Assembly: GCF_001836165.1 (NCBI RefSeq)
Contig: NZ_KV827648.1
Coordinates: 1 to 64,000 of the forward strand
Length of the DNA: 64,000 nt
Direction: 5' to 3'
Source: Corynebacterium sp. HMSC036D02
GTDB lineage: Bacteria > Actinomycetota > Actinomycetes > Mycobacteriales > Mycobacteriaceae
Part shown: one piece after another, positions 26,818 to 35,621 of the stretch
Layout of the letters: each line of letters opens with the position of its first letter
Numbering within the stretch: position 1 is the stretch's first letter
Made by a program: the position numbers and the translations under genes
The notes under the pieces: generated by a model
What the model saw: the letters and a program-made list of their open reading frames with translations, nothing else
Database searches by the model: none
Told to the model about the DNA's origin: nothing

Positions 26818-28706
26818 GTTCAGCATGTGGATGCGAACACGAACCCGCCACGGAGATCGAAGAGCTCGATCGGCCATGGTGGAAGGACCCCGAGCTACTG
26901 CTACCGATCTTCTCCGGCGTAGCCCTCATTACAGGACTGGCGCTGGACTGGTCCGACTTGGAGACGCCCGCAACGGTACTGTATTGGCTTGGCCTGCTGT
27001 TAGGCGCTTACACGTTCGCACCTGGAGCGATCCGGAACCTTGTCACGAAGCGCAAGCTCGGCATTGGTTTGCTTATGACGATCAGCGCGGTCGGCGCGGT
27101 GATCCTTGGTTTCGTCGGAGAGGCCGCGGCGCTGGCGTTCCTGTACTCGATCGCCGAGGCGCTGGAAGACAAGGCGATGGACCGGGCCCAAGGCGGACTG
27201 CGGGCACTATTGAAGCTGGTACCGCAAACCGCGACCGTGCTGCGCGACGGTACGACGGCCGAGATCACTGCGAAGGACCTTGAGGTTGGCGAGCTAATGG
27301 TCGTACGCCCCGGGGAGCGGATCGCCACGGACGGCATCATTCGGTCCGGACGCTCCAGCCTTGACACCTCAGCGATCACCGGAGAATCCATTCCGGAGGA
27401 GGTTGCGCCCGGCGACGAGGTACCCGCGGGAGCGATCAACTCCGCCGGTGTGCTGGAGGTCGAGACGACCGCAGCTGGAACGGACAACTCGCTGACCACA
27501 CTCGTCGACCTCGTCGAGCAGGCGCAGGCGGAGAAGGGTGACCGCGCCCGGATCGCCGACCGGATTGCCCGACCTCTCGTGCCCGGGGTGATGATCCTGG
27601 CGGTGCTGGTCGGCGTGATCGGCTCGCTGTTGGGCGACCCCGAGACTTGGATCACCCGTGCGCTGGTGGTCCTGGTCGCAGCGTCGCCGTGCGCGCTGGC
27701 AATCTCCGTGCCGCTGACGGTCGTGGCCGCGATCGGCGCGGCCAGCCAGTTCGGAGTAGTCATCAAGTCCGGCGCGGCGTTCGAGCGACTCGGCGGCATC
27801 CGTCACCTAGCGGTAGACAAAACCGGAACCCTTACCCGCAACCAGCCCGAGGTTACCGGAGTGGTCCCGGCAGACGGATTCGATCGGGCGCAGGTGCTTT
27901 CCTTCGCGGCGGCGGTTGAGCAGCAATCGACGCACCCCCTCGCCGCGGCGATCGTGGCAACGGAGCCCGAAGCGCCCACCGCCTTGGATATCAGCGAGGA
28001 AGCCGGTCATGGCATCGGCGGCACCGTCGAAGGCCGACGGGTGCTGGTCGGCAGCCCCCGATGGATCGACGCCGGGCCACTGAAGGCGGACGTTGAGCGC
28101 ATGGAGTCCGAAGGCCAGACCTGCGTCCTAGTCACCGTCGATGACGCTCTCGCCGGGGCGATCGGGGTGCGCGACGAGTTGCGGCCCGAGGTGCCCGATG
28201 CCGTGCAGTCCCTGCACGACAACGACGTAGAAGTGAGCATGCTCACCGGCGATAACACTCGCACCGCCCGGGCGCTGGCTGACATCGCCGGAATCGACGA
28301 CGTGCGCGCCGAGCTGCGACCGGAGGACAAGGCAAGCATCGTCGCCGAACTCTCCTCCAAGACGCCGACGGCGATGATCGGCGACGGCATCAACGACGCG
28401 CCGGCACTGGCGGGCGCAACGGTGGGCATTGCGATGGGAGCAACCGGCTCTGACGCCGCGATCGAGTCCGCTGACGTCGCCTTCACTGGCCACGACCTCC
28501 GGCTGATCCCGCAGGCGCTGCAGCACGCCCGCCGAGGCAGCAGGATCATCAACCAAAACATCGTGCTGTCTCTGGCCATCATCATCGTGTTGATGCCACT
28601 GGCGATCAGCGGTGTACTGGGCCTGGCCGCCGTCGTCTTGGTACACGAAGTCGCCGAAGTCATCGTGATCTTGAACGGCCTGCGGGCTGCACGAGCGAAA
28701 CGCTGA
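26814..28706 (+). CDS. ctpG: Heavy-metal P1B-type ATPase, CtpG-like
   Basis: 630 residues from the ATG that overlaps the cmtR stop. A short Cys-containing N-terminus (SSACGCEHE) replaces a full metal-binding domain. The ATPase signatures are all present: TGES, the membrane motif ASPCALAIS (SPC in place of CPC, as in mycobacterial CtpG), DKTGTLTRNQ with the phosphorylated Asp, STHPLAAAI, GDGINDAPAL and the C-terminal VHEVAEVIVILNGLRAAR. It should export Cd, Pb or a related soft metal. It is regulated by CmtR from the same transcript. Confidence 0.93.
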   Translation: MSSACGCEHEPATEIEELDRPWWKDPELLLPIFSGVALITGLALDWSDLETPATVLYWLGLLLGAYTFAPGAIRNLVTKRKLGIGLLMTISAVGAVILGFVGEAAALAFLYSIAEALEDKAMDRAQGGLRALLKLVPQTATVLRDGTTAEITAKDLEVGELMVVRPGERIATDGIIRSGRSSLDTSAITGESIPEEVAPGDEVPAGAINSAGVLEVETTAAGTDNSLTTLVDLVEQAQAEKGDRARIADRIARPLVPGVMILAVLVGVIGSLLGDPETWITRALVVLVAASPCALAISVPLTVVAAIGAASQFGVVIKSGAAFERLGGIRHLAVDKTGTLTRNQPEVTGVVPADGFDRAQVLSFAAAVEQQSTHPLAAAIVATEPEAPTALDISEEAGHGIGGTVEGRRVLVGSPRWIDAGPLKADVERMESEGQTCVLVTVDDALAGAIGVRDELRPEVPDAVQSLHDNDVEVSMLTGDNTRTARALADIAGIDDVRAELRPEDKASIVAELSSKTPTAMIGDGINDAPALAGATVGIAMGATGSDAAIESADVAFTGHDLRLIPQALQHARRGSRIINQNIVLSLAIIIVLMPLAISGVLGLAAVVLVHEVAEVIVILNGLRAARAKR

Positions 28707-28858
28707 GGCTGTGACCGGCAAGTCTTATAAGGGTTAAACCAAGCGCCGAGCGCACACACGTTGGACCAGGCGAGTCATTCGAGTTCACCACCTGGTCCTT
28801 CTCGGTGCGTGCAGGCACGGGAACTGTGGGTGAACCTAATAGTTCCACGGGCACTGCC

Positions 28859-29642
28859 TTAAAGTTTGCGGATACGCTCTGCATCAGCCACGAGGTTCTG
28901 CGTAAGCTTCTCCGCTTCAAGGCCAGCCAAGTCACAGCTGTCGAAGCGGGCCAGCCAGTCAGCACGAATAGCGGGGGGAGTCGAACCAGGTTGCGCGCTC
29001 AGCCTCAATAACCTCGATGCCGCTCAAAGTGCGGCCATCGCGGCTGCGGATCTCGAGGTCGTCGACAAGCGGGGCAATCGCTTGAAGCCCTGGGACGATG
29101 GCTTTAAAGCCCGACGTGTGGGAAACTTCATTTGTCCAGCGCGGATAGCGACTCACGCGCTGGGCTTCCAGAAAGCGCTGGACCACACCGAGCCTGGAGA
29201 CCTCCTGCGCCACCGCCAGGCCCACGACCTTCATTCGGAAACCCGCGGAGCGAAACTTGGCTATCTCTCCCGCGATGAATTCCGGGTTAGACAGCGTGTT
29301 TTCAATGATGAGCGAATGCCCATGCTGGCGGCCATATTCAATGAGCGAGGACATCCAGTAGGGCACCGGCCCATTGGTGAGCACGTCCATGCGTAAGGGA
29401 TCGCGTTCCATAATCTCGTCGAGGGCTGGGTGATACTTTCGTAGTTCATCCGAATCTAGAATGACGTGATCACCCGTGAGCATTTCAATCACCGAAGACT
29501 TTCCCGATGCTGGTTGTCCTGCTACATAGATGACCTCAGGCTCAGCGGATGGCTGACGAAAAAGATAAGCAATACGCCGCTCAAGGACGCGGCGTTTAAA
29601 AGCATCATCTACCGGAAAATCCGCGGCCTTCAGCACTGTCAC
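28859..29642 (-). pseudogene. Zeta-type toxin frameshifted at a G6 tract
   Basis: The intact frame (28959-29642, 227 residues) has the zeta/AAA kinase P-loop GQPASGKSS and the DSDELRKYHP catalytic segment. These toxins phosphorylate UDP-N-acetylglucosamine. After ATWFDSP the frame ends with RYSC. If one of six G (28973-28978, C on the coding strand) is removed, the reading continues as AIRADWLARFDSCDLAGLEAEKL and stops at 28859-28861, adding about 35 residues. So one base was gained in the run. The core kinase is complete, so some activity may remain. Slippage in the cell or a sequencing error are both possible. Confidence 0.75.
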
Positions 29643-29902
29643 GCCACCTTTGCCCGGGTTTCAAGTTCATCGAGCAAGCGAGCAAAGAACTCCGCTGCCG
29701 CACGGATTTCATCAAGGTCGGTGTTATCAACACCGCTCACAGTGCGCTGGACAAAATCTTCTTGTGCAGTCCAATATTCAATCTCCAGCTCACTGTCGGT
29801 CGCAAGCTGTTGGCGGAAATAGGCGGCTTTCAGCGAGGACGCAACCTCCTTCATGGCGTCGAAGGCTGCGTACTCGATCTCCGGGACTTTGGCGGTGCTC
29901 AT
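29639..29902 (-). CDS. Antitoxin-like partner of the zeta kinase
   Basis: 87 residues, helical and acidic (PEIEYAAFDAMKEVASSLKA, EEDFVQRTV, AAAEFFARLLDELETRAKV). Its stop overlaps the zeta start by ATGA, as in epsilon/zeta and TA_3-type modules where a small helical antitoxin blocks the kinase. I recognise the context better than the sequence. It is intact even though the kinase is frameshifted. Confidence 0.7.
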   Translation of the reverse strand: MSTAKVPEIEYAAFDAMKEVASSLKAAYFRQQLATDSELEIEYWTAQEDFVQRTVSGVDNTDLDEIRAAAEFFARLLDELETRAKVA

Positions 29903-29932
29903 GGCGCTAAGAATAGCAGCGCCATGTCGGTT

Positions 29933-31342
29933 TTAGCCGTTGATGATCTGCGGGTAGGCCAGGCCCTTGAGGCCCTCGGTTCCGAACTCCACGCCGTAGC
30001 CGGAGGACTTGATGCCACCGAAAGGCACGCGCGGATCCACGGCACCGTGGCTGTTGATCCACGTGGTGCCAGCCTCTAGCTGTGCTGCCACCTCCAGAGC
30101 GCGCTCGCGGTTGGAGGACCACACGGAAGAGCCCAAGCCCACGTCGAGCTTGTTGGCCTGCTCGATGGCCCAATCGAGGTCCGTGTACTTCACGATCGGC
30201 AGTGCAGGACCGAACTGCTCCTCCACGACCAGCGCGTTATCCGGGTCGATGTCCGCCACCAGGGTGGTGGGGTAGAAGTAGCCCGGCGCGTCATAGTCCG
30301 GGTCGCCGCCCAGCAGAACTCGGGCGCCGGAGTCCTTAGCGGCGTTGACGAGCTTGTCCACGATGTCGAACTGCTGCTTGTTCTGCAGCGGGCCGAGCAC
30401 GTTCTCTTCCTCCAGGCCCACGCCCATCGGGGAGGCCTTGGCCACCTCGACGAGGGCTTCGCAGACGGCGTCGTACAGCGACTCCGGCACGTACACGCGC
30501 TTCATCGCCGCACAAGTCTGGCCGGTGTTGATGAACGCGCCCCAGAAGAGGTCGCCGGCGATCTCCTTCGGGTCGGCATCATCCAGCACGATGCCCGCGT
30601 CATTGCCGCCGAGCTCCAGCGTGAGGCGGGTGAGGTTGTCGGCGCTGGCCTCCACGATCTTCTTGCCGGTGGCGGTAGAACCGGTGAACATGATCTTGTC
30701 GACGCCCTCGTGGGTCGTCAGCGCCGCACCAACCTCACCGGCACCGCTGACGACCTGGAGAACACCCTCCGGCAGCACGGAATTCACGACCTTGAGCAGG
30801 CCCAATACGGACAGCGGGGTGTACTCGGAGGGCTTGACGACGACCGCGTTGCCCATACGCAGTGCCGGCGCAATCTGCCAGATGGTGATCATCATCGGCC
30901 AGTTCCACGGGCCGATGGCGCCGACGACGCCGAGCGGGCGGTAGTTGACGGTGGCGGTGATGTCATCATCGACGGCCGTGTAGTTCGGGTGCTCGAAGGA
31001 GGCGGTGGCATTCAACCAGCCGGAGCAGGCACCGACCTCGAAGCGGGCGTTCGGGCCGTTGAGCGGCTTGCCCTGCTCACGGGAGAGAAGCTCAACGAGT
31101 GCCTCTGCATTGGCGTCGATGGCGGCGGCTGCCTTGGTGAGCAGCTCGCAACGCTCTTCGTCGCTGAGCTTGGCAAAGTCCTTCTGCGCTGCGCGTGCGT
31201 TCTCAACTGCAGCGTTGAGGTCCTCAACGGGGTTCTCTGGGGCGCGGCCAACGACCTCTCCGGTAGCTGGGTTGAGGATGTCGCGTCCGTTCTCGTCCGT
31301 GATGGCGTTGAGCAGATCAGCGTAGGTGGCGAACTGAGTCAT
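29933..31342 (-). CDS. NAD(P)-dependent aldehyde dehydrogenase
   Basis: 469 residues from ATG 31342, preceded by AAGGAGA. Rossmann segment VVGAIGPWNWPMMITIWQIAPAL, GSTATGKKI, the catalytic Glu in LELGGNDAG and the nucleophile Cys in NTGQTCAAMKRVYVP are all present. The C-terminal NSHGAVDPRVPFGGIKSSGYG is typical of the ALDH superfamily. The substrate cannot be told from sequence. The divergent AraC gene 140-150 bases away probably controls it. Confidence 0.9.
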   Translation of the reverse strand: MTQFATYADLLNAITDENGRDILNPATGEVVGRAPENPVEDLNAAVENARAAQKDFAKLSDEERCELLTKAAAAIDANAEALVELLSREQGKPLNGPNARFEVGACSGWLNATASFEHPNYTAVDDDITATVNYRPLGVVGAIGPWNWPMMITIWQIAPALRMGNAVVVKPSEYTPLSVLGLLKVVNSVLPEGVLQVVSGAGEVGAALTTHEGVDKIMFTGSTATGKKIVEASADNLTRLTLELGGNDAGIVLDDADPKEIAGDLFWGAFINTGQTCAAMKRVYVPESLYDAVCEALVEVAKASPMGVGLEEENVLGPLQNKQQFDIVDKLVNAAKDSGARVLLGGDPDYDAPGYFYPTTLVADIDPDNALVVEEQFGPALPIVKYTDLDWAIEQANKLDVGLGSSVWSSNRERALEVAAQLEAGTTWINSHGAVDPRVPFGGIKSSGYGVEFGTEGLKGLAYPQIING

Positions 31343-31481
31343 GAGATCTCCTTGTGAAGCAGTCGAGGGCCCCGCGAACAAAGCCCGAAGAAACTTTTAT
31401 TCGGTATGTTACCTGCAACACACAATGCCGCTTGACTCTGCGTGCATACAATTTGTCCACAAATGTGTGAGCTCTCACGAT

Positions 31482-32417
31482 ATGATTCCAGCTATGTCTG
31501 CTTCAGCCGTTGAGCATTTCGATATCGCGTCATGGCGCACGGCGTCATCCGAGTCTTTTGGCCAACTCGACGTGGATACCGAAGACCCCTCGTCCTTTCA
31601 CTCCACGCTGCGCTCAACGAAAGTGGGGGACATATCCCTCTTCGATATGTGCACCTCCCCGCACACCGTGAATCGCTCCAAGATAGCCGCCAACGAGGCC
31701 CCATTTTGCAAGCTCAGCCTGCAAATCACCGGTTCCTCAACCATGAGCCAGGACGGGCGAACATGTGAACTGCACCCAGGGGACCTAGCTCTGTACGTGA
31801 CCCAACGGCCCTACACGCTGCGCTATCCGGAGGAGCAGAACACACTCATCGTGCACTTCCCGCAGAGCTTTCTCGATATTTCACCCGCGCAGATCCAACG
31901 CCTCACGGCGAACCCCATCTCACGCTCACACGGCTTGGGTGCGGTGGCGGTTCCCCTTTTTGAGCAACTGGCTAAGAACCTCGATCTGCTCAAAGGTCCC
32001 CACGCCACGGCGCTGGTCCGCTCGGCGCTGACCATGCTGGTGTCAGTCCTGGCTTCCGACGTGGCCGATGAACCTTCTGCGGGCACGCTTCTGTTCAACC
32101 AGGCCACCGCCTACATCGAACAGCACTTGGGCGACCCAGACTTAGGCCCCAGCACCATCGCCCAAGCGTTGTTCGTGTCGGTGCGCCACCTCCACGCCAA
32201 GTTCTCCGAACAGGGCCTCTCCGTCGGCAGCTACATCCGAACCAGGCGCCTAGAGCACATCCGCAGAGAACTCGTGGACCCGCGGCACTCCGAGGAATCA
32301 ATCAGCCACATCAGCGCCCGCTATGGCCTGCACGATCCCTCGCACCTCTCGCGTATCTTCAAAGCGGAGTACCACGAATCACCGAGTGCGTACCGCACGC
32401 AGAATCTGACACAGTAG
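31482..32417 (+). CDS. AraC-family transcriptional regulator
   Basis: 311 residues from ATG 31482 (MIPAMSAS), or 307 from ATG 31494. The N-terminal ~190 residues form an AraC_binding_2-like sensor (SLFDMCTSPHTVNRSKIAANEAPFCKLS, LHPGDLALYVTQRPYTLRYPE). The C-terminal part holds two helix-turn-helix units (TIAQALFVSVRHLHAKFSEQG; ISHISARYGLHDPSHLSRIFKAEY). It is divergent from the aldehyde dehydrogenase, so it likely activates it in response to the substrate. Confidence 0.92.
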   Translation: MIPAMSASAVEHFDIASWRTASSESFGQLDVDTEDPSSFHSTLRSTKVGDISLFDMCTSPHTVNRSKIAANEAPFCKLSLQITGSSTMSQDGRTCELHPGDLALYVTQRPYTLRYPEEQNTLIVHFPQSFLDISPAQIQRLTANPISRSHGLGAVAVPLFEQLAKNLDLLKGPHATALVRSALTMLVSVLASDVADEPSAGTLLFNQATAYIEQHLGDPDLGPSTIAQALFVSVRHLHAKFSEQGLSVGSYIRTRRLEHIRRELVDPRHSEESISHISARYGLHDPSHLSRIFKAEYHESPSAYRTQNLTQ

Positions 32418-32904
32418 CACTCGCGCATTACCTCTTTGCCGCCCGGAAGAGCCGAACCAAGATCGTTACTCAAGTACAACGCGAACAAATTATTATTGCC
32501 CCCTTGGCCACCTTCACACTTCCTTCCAGAAGCACCATCAACACACCGAGACGGAAAATGTCCTCATCTCAAGCATCTATGCGAATACTTGTTCGATCTG
32601 TAACCCTCCCGATACCCTGGGAGCGCCTCGCAGCCTTTCTTTGAGGCTTGTTTTGAGACTGTTAAGGGAATTTTCCTGCGAGTTTGCCGCGAGGCTCCCA
32701 CTCTTCCAGCCTTTAGCTTCCCAATTTCCCAATAATCGCATACTTGTTCTGAATCTTTTAGGGTTGAAAGGGATTTGCAGCTTCTAATGTCTTGGGAACT
32801 CGTTATTGTCAATACCAAGGGCGAACATCCCAAGTTCTCTCGATGCCGGTTCACTCCTTATTTTTACATTTCAAACGGACATGAACGTCCAGAAAGGCCC
32901 TCTC
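32418..32904. other. AT-rich gap before the cas operon
   Basis: About 490 bases with no supported gene. It must hold the cas operon promoter. An A/T-rich stretch at about 32720-32775, including TTGTTC...TTTTAGGGT-like sequence, is the most promoter-like part, but I cannot assign -35 and -10 boxes with confidence. Confidence 0.4.
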
Positions 32905-34107
32905 ATGATCACTCTCGACATGCTCCTCAAGGCATGTGCTCCAGGCGGCGCATCAGTGTTAACTTCGGTCACCGAGCTACGAGCTGCCGCTGGCGAACAT
33001 GCCTCCGTTGCACCTGCCAAGTTTGTCGACGGCAACAAATCCGTGTTTGCGTTTGAAACTCGCTATATCGACGGACAGCCAGCCAATGTCGTTGTTATTG
33101 ATTCCAAGCAATCCAGCATTAATCGCGGTGAACAGGCCGTTAGCCTTGCAATTAGAGATGGCAATCCGATACTTTGCCGGATCCCTCGCATGGTTGTGGA
33201 CTATGGCAATGGGATGAGGCTGTCAGATTGGGACCTACCCCACCGTTTTGCTGATGGCCATCTTCGCGCCGGCTCCATCGACGGCCAACCGACGGTACGT
33301 AACGAAAAATACATCGCGGTGCGAAACTCCACTATGGCTGATGCTAGCGCTGTCCTCAATACCGCGCCTGCGGCTCTATTACTTGGCGGTTGGGATTCAA
33401 CACGAAAGGCAAACCAGCTTCGGCTTCGCAGCGCCCTCGTTGGCGAGATCATTGGCGTACTAGCGGATCAACAGACAAGCGGAGAAGCACAATTGTCTAA
33501 GCGAGGCGGCGCTCGAGTCGACCCGGTAGCTGCCGCCGTAAAGCTAGACAAGGTTGCATACGAAAACCTTTTGAGTGCCCAGGAGTCTGAACTTTCTCCG
33601 GGAAATCTCGACAAGAACCGCAATGCTATTAAAAAAGCCAAGAAGGGCGAGCTGCTGACTGCTTCTTCTCTAGGCCTTGGCGCTATCCCGCCGTCACTAG
33701 AGTCTCTTGGCGGTGTCTCCTGCCGCCGCGTCATCCGCTCCTGGGTTTTAAGCTTCGCTACCCTTCGCCAGCTTCGCTTCGGGACTTCCGCTGAAGCCAA
33801 CGAAGCGGCACGCGCTCTTCTCGCCGCCCTCGGTCTTGCTGTTCTAGCACGCGCTGAACAGGAACTATACCTCCGCGCTAATTGCGACCTCATCGAAGCT
33901 TCTGCTCCTGAAGTAACTCTTGACTTGCGCCATGGCGATTCGATTGCGCTTCCCCCGCTCACGGTAGAGGCCGCGGATTCTCTCCTCGAAGAAGCCCTCA
34001 TATACGCAGAGAAACTAGGCGCCGTGCAATGGCACGGACAAACCCTCGACGTTATCGGCTCCCCAGACATTCTTGGTGGAGCAACTGACGAGGCCGAGGA
34101 TGAATAG
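32905..34107 (+). CDS. csb1: Type I-G Cascade backbone protein Csb1 (Cas7)
   Basis: 400 residues from ATG 32905, preceded by AGAAAGG; upstream in-frame ATG codons lack a ribosome binding site. It matches the Csb1/GSU0053 Cas7 family: QSSINRGEQAVSLAI, a conserved W-containing stretch LLLGGWDSTRKANQLRLRSA, and GGVSCRRVIRSWVLSF. Several Csb1 copies would line the crRNA. It is first in a tightly packed cas operon; the next gene starts within 3 bases. The whole operon is clearly richer in A/T than leuS or trp, suggesting transfer. Confidence 0.9.
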   Translation: MITLDMLLKACAPGGASVLTSVTELRAAAGEHASVAPAKFVDGNKSVFAFETRYIDGQPANVVVIDSKQSSINRGEQAVSLAIRDGNPILCRIPRMVVDYGNGMRLSDWDLPHRFADGHLRAGSIDGQPTVRNEKYIAVRNSTMADASAVLNTAPAALLLGGWDSTRKANQLRLRSALVGEIIGVLADQQTSGEAQLSKRGGARVDPVAAAVKLDKVAYENLLSAQESELSPGNLDKNRNAIKKAKKGELLTASSLGLGAIPPSLESLGGVSCRRVIRSWVLSFATLRQLRFGTSAEANEAARALLAALGLAVLARAEQELYLRANCDLIEASAPEVTLDLRHGDSIALPPLTVEAADSLLEEALIYAEKLGAVQWHGQTLDVIGSPDILGGATDEAEDE

Positions 34108-34109
34108 TG

Positions 34110-35621
34110 ATGCGAAAGCTACAACTAATGGCCAGATTCCCCCTAGGAATCTACATTGGCCATAAGGCTGACGGAAGTCTCGACCTTTCACCTTCACCTG
34201 CACGTTTACATGCTGCACTTCTCAATTCTGCAGCGCAAGGATCTCTCAGTGAGAGTGGTCAGCCCTCCGCCGCCTCTTTGGATGCTCTCACTTGGTTGGA
34301 AAACCATCCACCGGTTGCCCTATTCCAACCTGAGAGCCGCCTCCTCGGAACTTCATCGTCTCGTTTCATCTATCGAGGTGTGGGAACTCTCAAGAAGACA
34401 AAGTCGGGCGTGCTCGGTACTCGTACCCAAGAACGACGGGTTTCTGACGGAGTGACCATCAACGCACCTTTTGGGTACGAATGGAACGATGTTCCCGAAG
34501 ACATTGCTTCAACAATTTGCACCCTTGCACAAGACGTCAGTTGCCTCGGAGAAACGCACAGCGTCGTGGTTCTCGAGGAAGCTGAATTCACTCCAAACCT
34601 CTTCATAGATCGTAAAGCAACCGCATTTACCCCTGGAACGCAGGCGCGTGAAGTACCGATTCCAGGAAGGACTCAGGCGTTAGTCAAGGCGCATAGCAGG
34701 CTTTTTAAAAAGAAGATGACAGATTCGTCTTCTGTACTTCTCGAGCCGAATTCCCCTCCACCGCCAAGGAATTTTATAAAACCTGTTCGATACAGAACGG
34801 GGCCAGATTCAAGAGAGACACACACGCCATGGTCCAACGCGCTCTTTTTCAAACTGTCCAAGTCTGTCCCCATGGACAAGGCTGTCGAGCTGTGTTCGAC
34901 CATGCACAAGGCCCTCATCGCTCGCAACGGTAATGACGTCTCACCCATCATCACCGGAAAGTACCTTCCAGGTACTCTCGAACGGCCTGCCAACCGGTTA
35001 GCTATTCAATACATTCCAGTGAATTGGTCTCGGGTTCTCGGCTTCGATTATCCAGTGCTCGTCTTATTCATACCCTCAGGAGCCGCAGGCATTGATCTAC
35101 AACAGATTCGCGAGGCTGAAAACATTCGTCACTTGTGGTCACGGTCGCTTGGAAAAATCGGCATTTGCTACACAGGTGAAAACCGCTTCGCTGACGATTT
35201 TTGGCCTCAACCTGAAGAAGGCATTACGCGGCTATGGAAACCACTCGTGCCCATCATCCCTGAAACTCGACGAGTGTCGAAGAAGAGAGGGCAGTGGCAC
35301 CTAAGTGATTCCGGCCTGCTGTCCCTTGGTTATGTATTCAGAGATAACATTTCGCCACAAGGCACAGGAGAAGCCAAGTATATCTCGATCCGCAACCAAG
35401 TATCTGCCCTTGGTGCAACGGTAAGTGATGCCCACACTGTTCCTGTTCGCGCGCGAAATTTCGTACACCGTACCCATAAAAGCGTACCTGTACAGCCCTA
35501 CACGGCCACGTTTTCTTTGGGGCAGCTTGCTAATGAGCGTCCAGCAATTATGGTCGGACAATCTCGCCACCTTGGTGGAGGTCTCTTAGTTCCTTTCGAC
35601 GTGGAGAAAGAAAATGATTGA
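34110..35621 (+). CDS. csb2: Type I-G Csb2 (Cas5-Cas6-like fusion)
   Basis: 503 residues from ATG 34110, just past the csb1 stop (a GTG at 34107 is also possible). It belongs to the Csb2/GSU0054 family, in which a Cas5-like part is joined to a Cas6-like part. The N-terminal LARFPLGIY-type strand and the C-terminal glycine-rich GQSRHLGGGLLVP fit the two ends. Cas6-like parts cut pre-crRNA at the base of the repeat hairpin, so this protein should act on the UUCG-looped repeat of the adjacent array. It overlaps cas3 by 8 bases. Confidence 0.88.
   Translation: MRKLQLMARFPLGIYIGHKADGSLDLSPSPARLHAALLNSAAQGSLSESGQPSAASLDALTWLENHPPVALFQPESRLLGTSSSRFIYRGVGTLKKTKSGVLGTRTQERRVSDGVTINAPFGYEWNDVPEDIASTICTLAQDVSCLGETHSVVVLEEAEFTPNLFIDRKATAFTPGTQAREVPIPGRTQALVKAHSRLFKKKMTDSSSVLLEPNSPPPPRNFIKPVRYRTGPDSRETHTPWSNALFFKLSKSVPMDKAVELCSTMHKALIARNGNDVSPIITGKYLPGTLERPANRLAIQYIPVNWSRVLGFDYPVLVLFIPSGAAGIDLQQIREAENIRHLWSRSLGKIGICYTGENRFADDFWPQPEEGITRLWKPLVPIIPETRRVSKKRGQWHLSDSGLLSLGYVFRDNISPQGTGEAKYISIRNQVSALGATVSDAHTVPVRARNFVHRTHKSVPVQPYTATFSLGQLANERPAIMVGQSRHLGGGLLVPFDVEKEND

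Noticed and set aside
32564..32854. 96-residue minus-strand frame before csb1
   Set aside because: No homology pattern or start signal; it covers the likely cas promoter.
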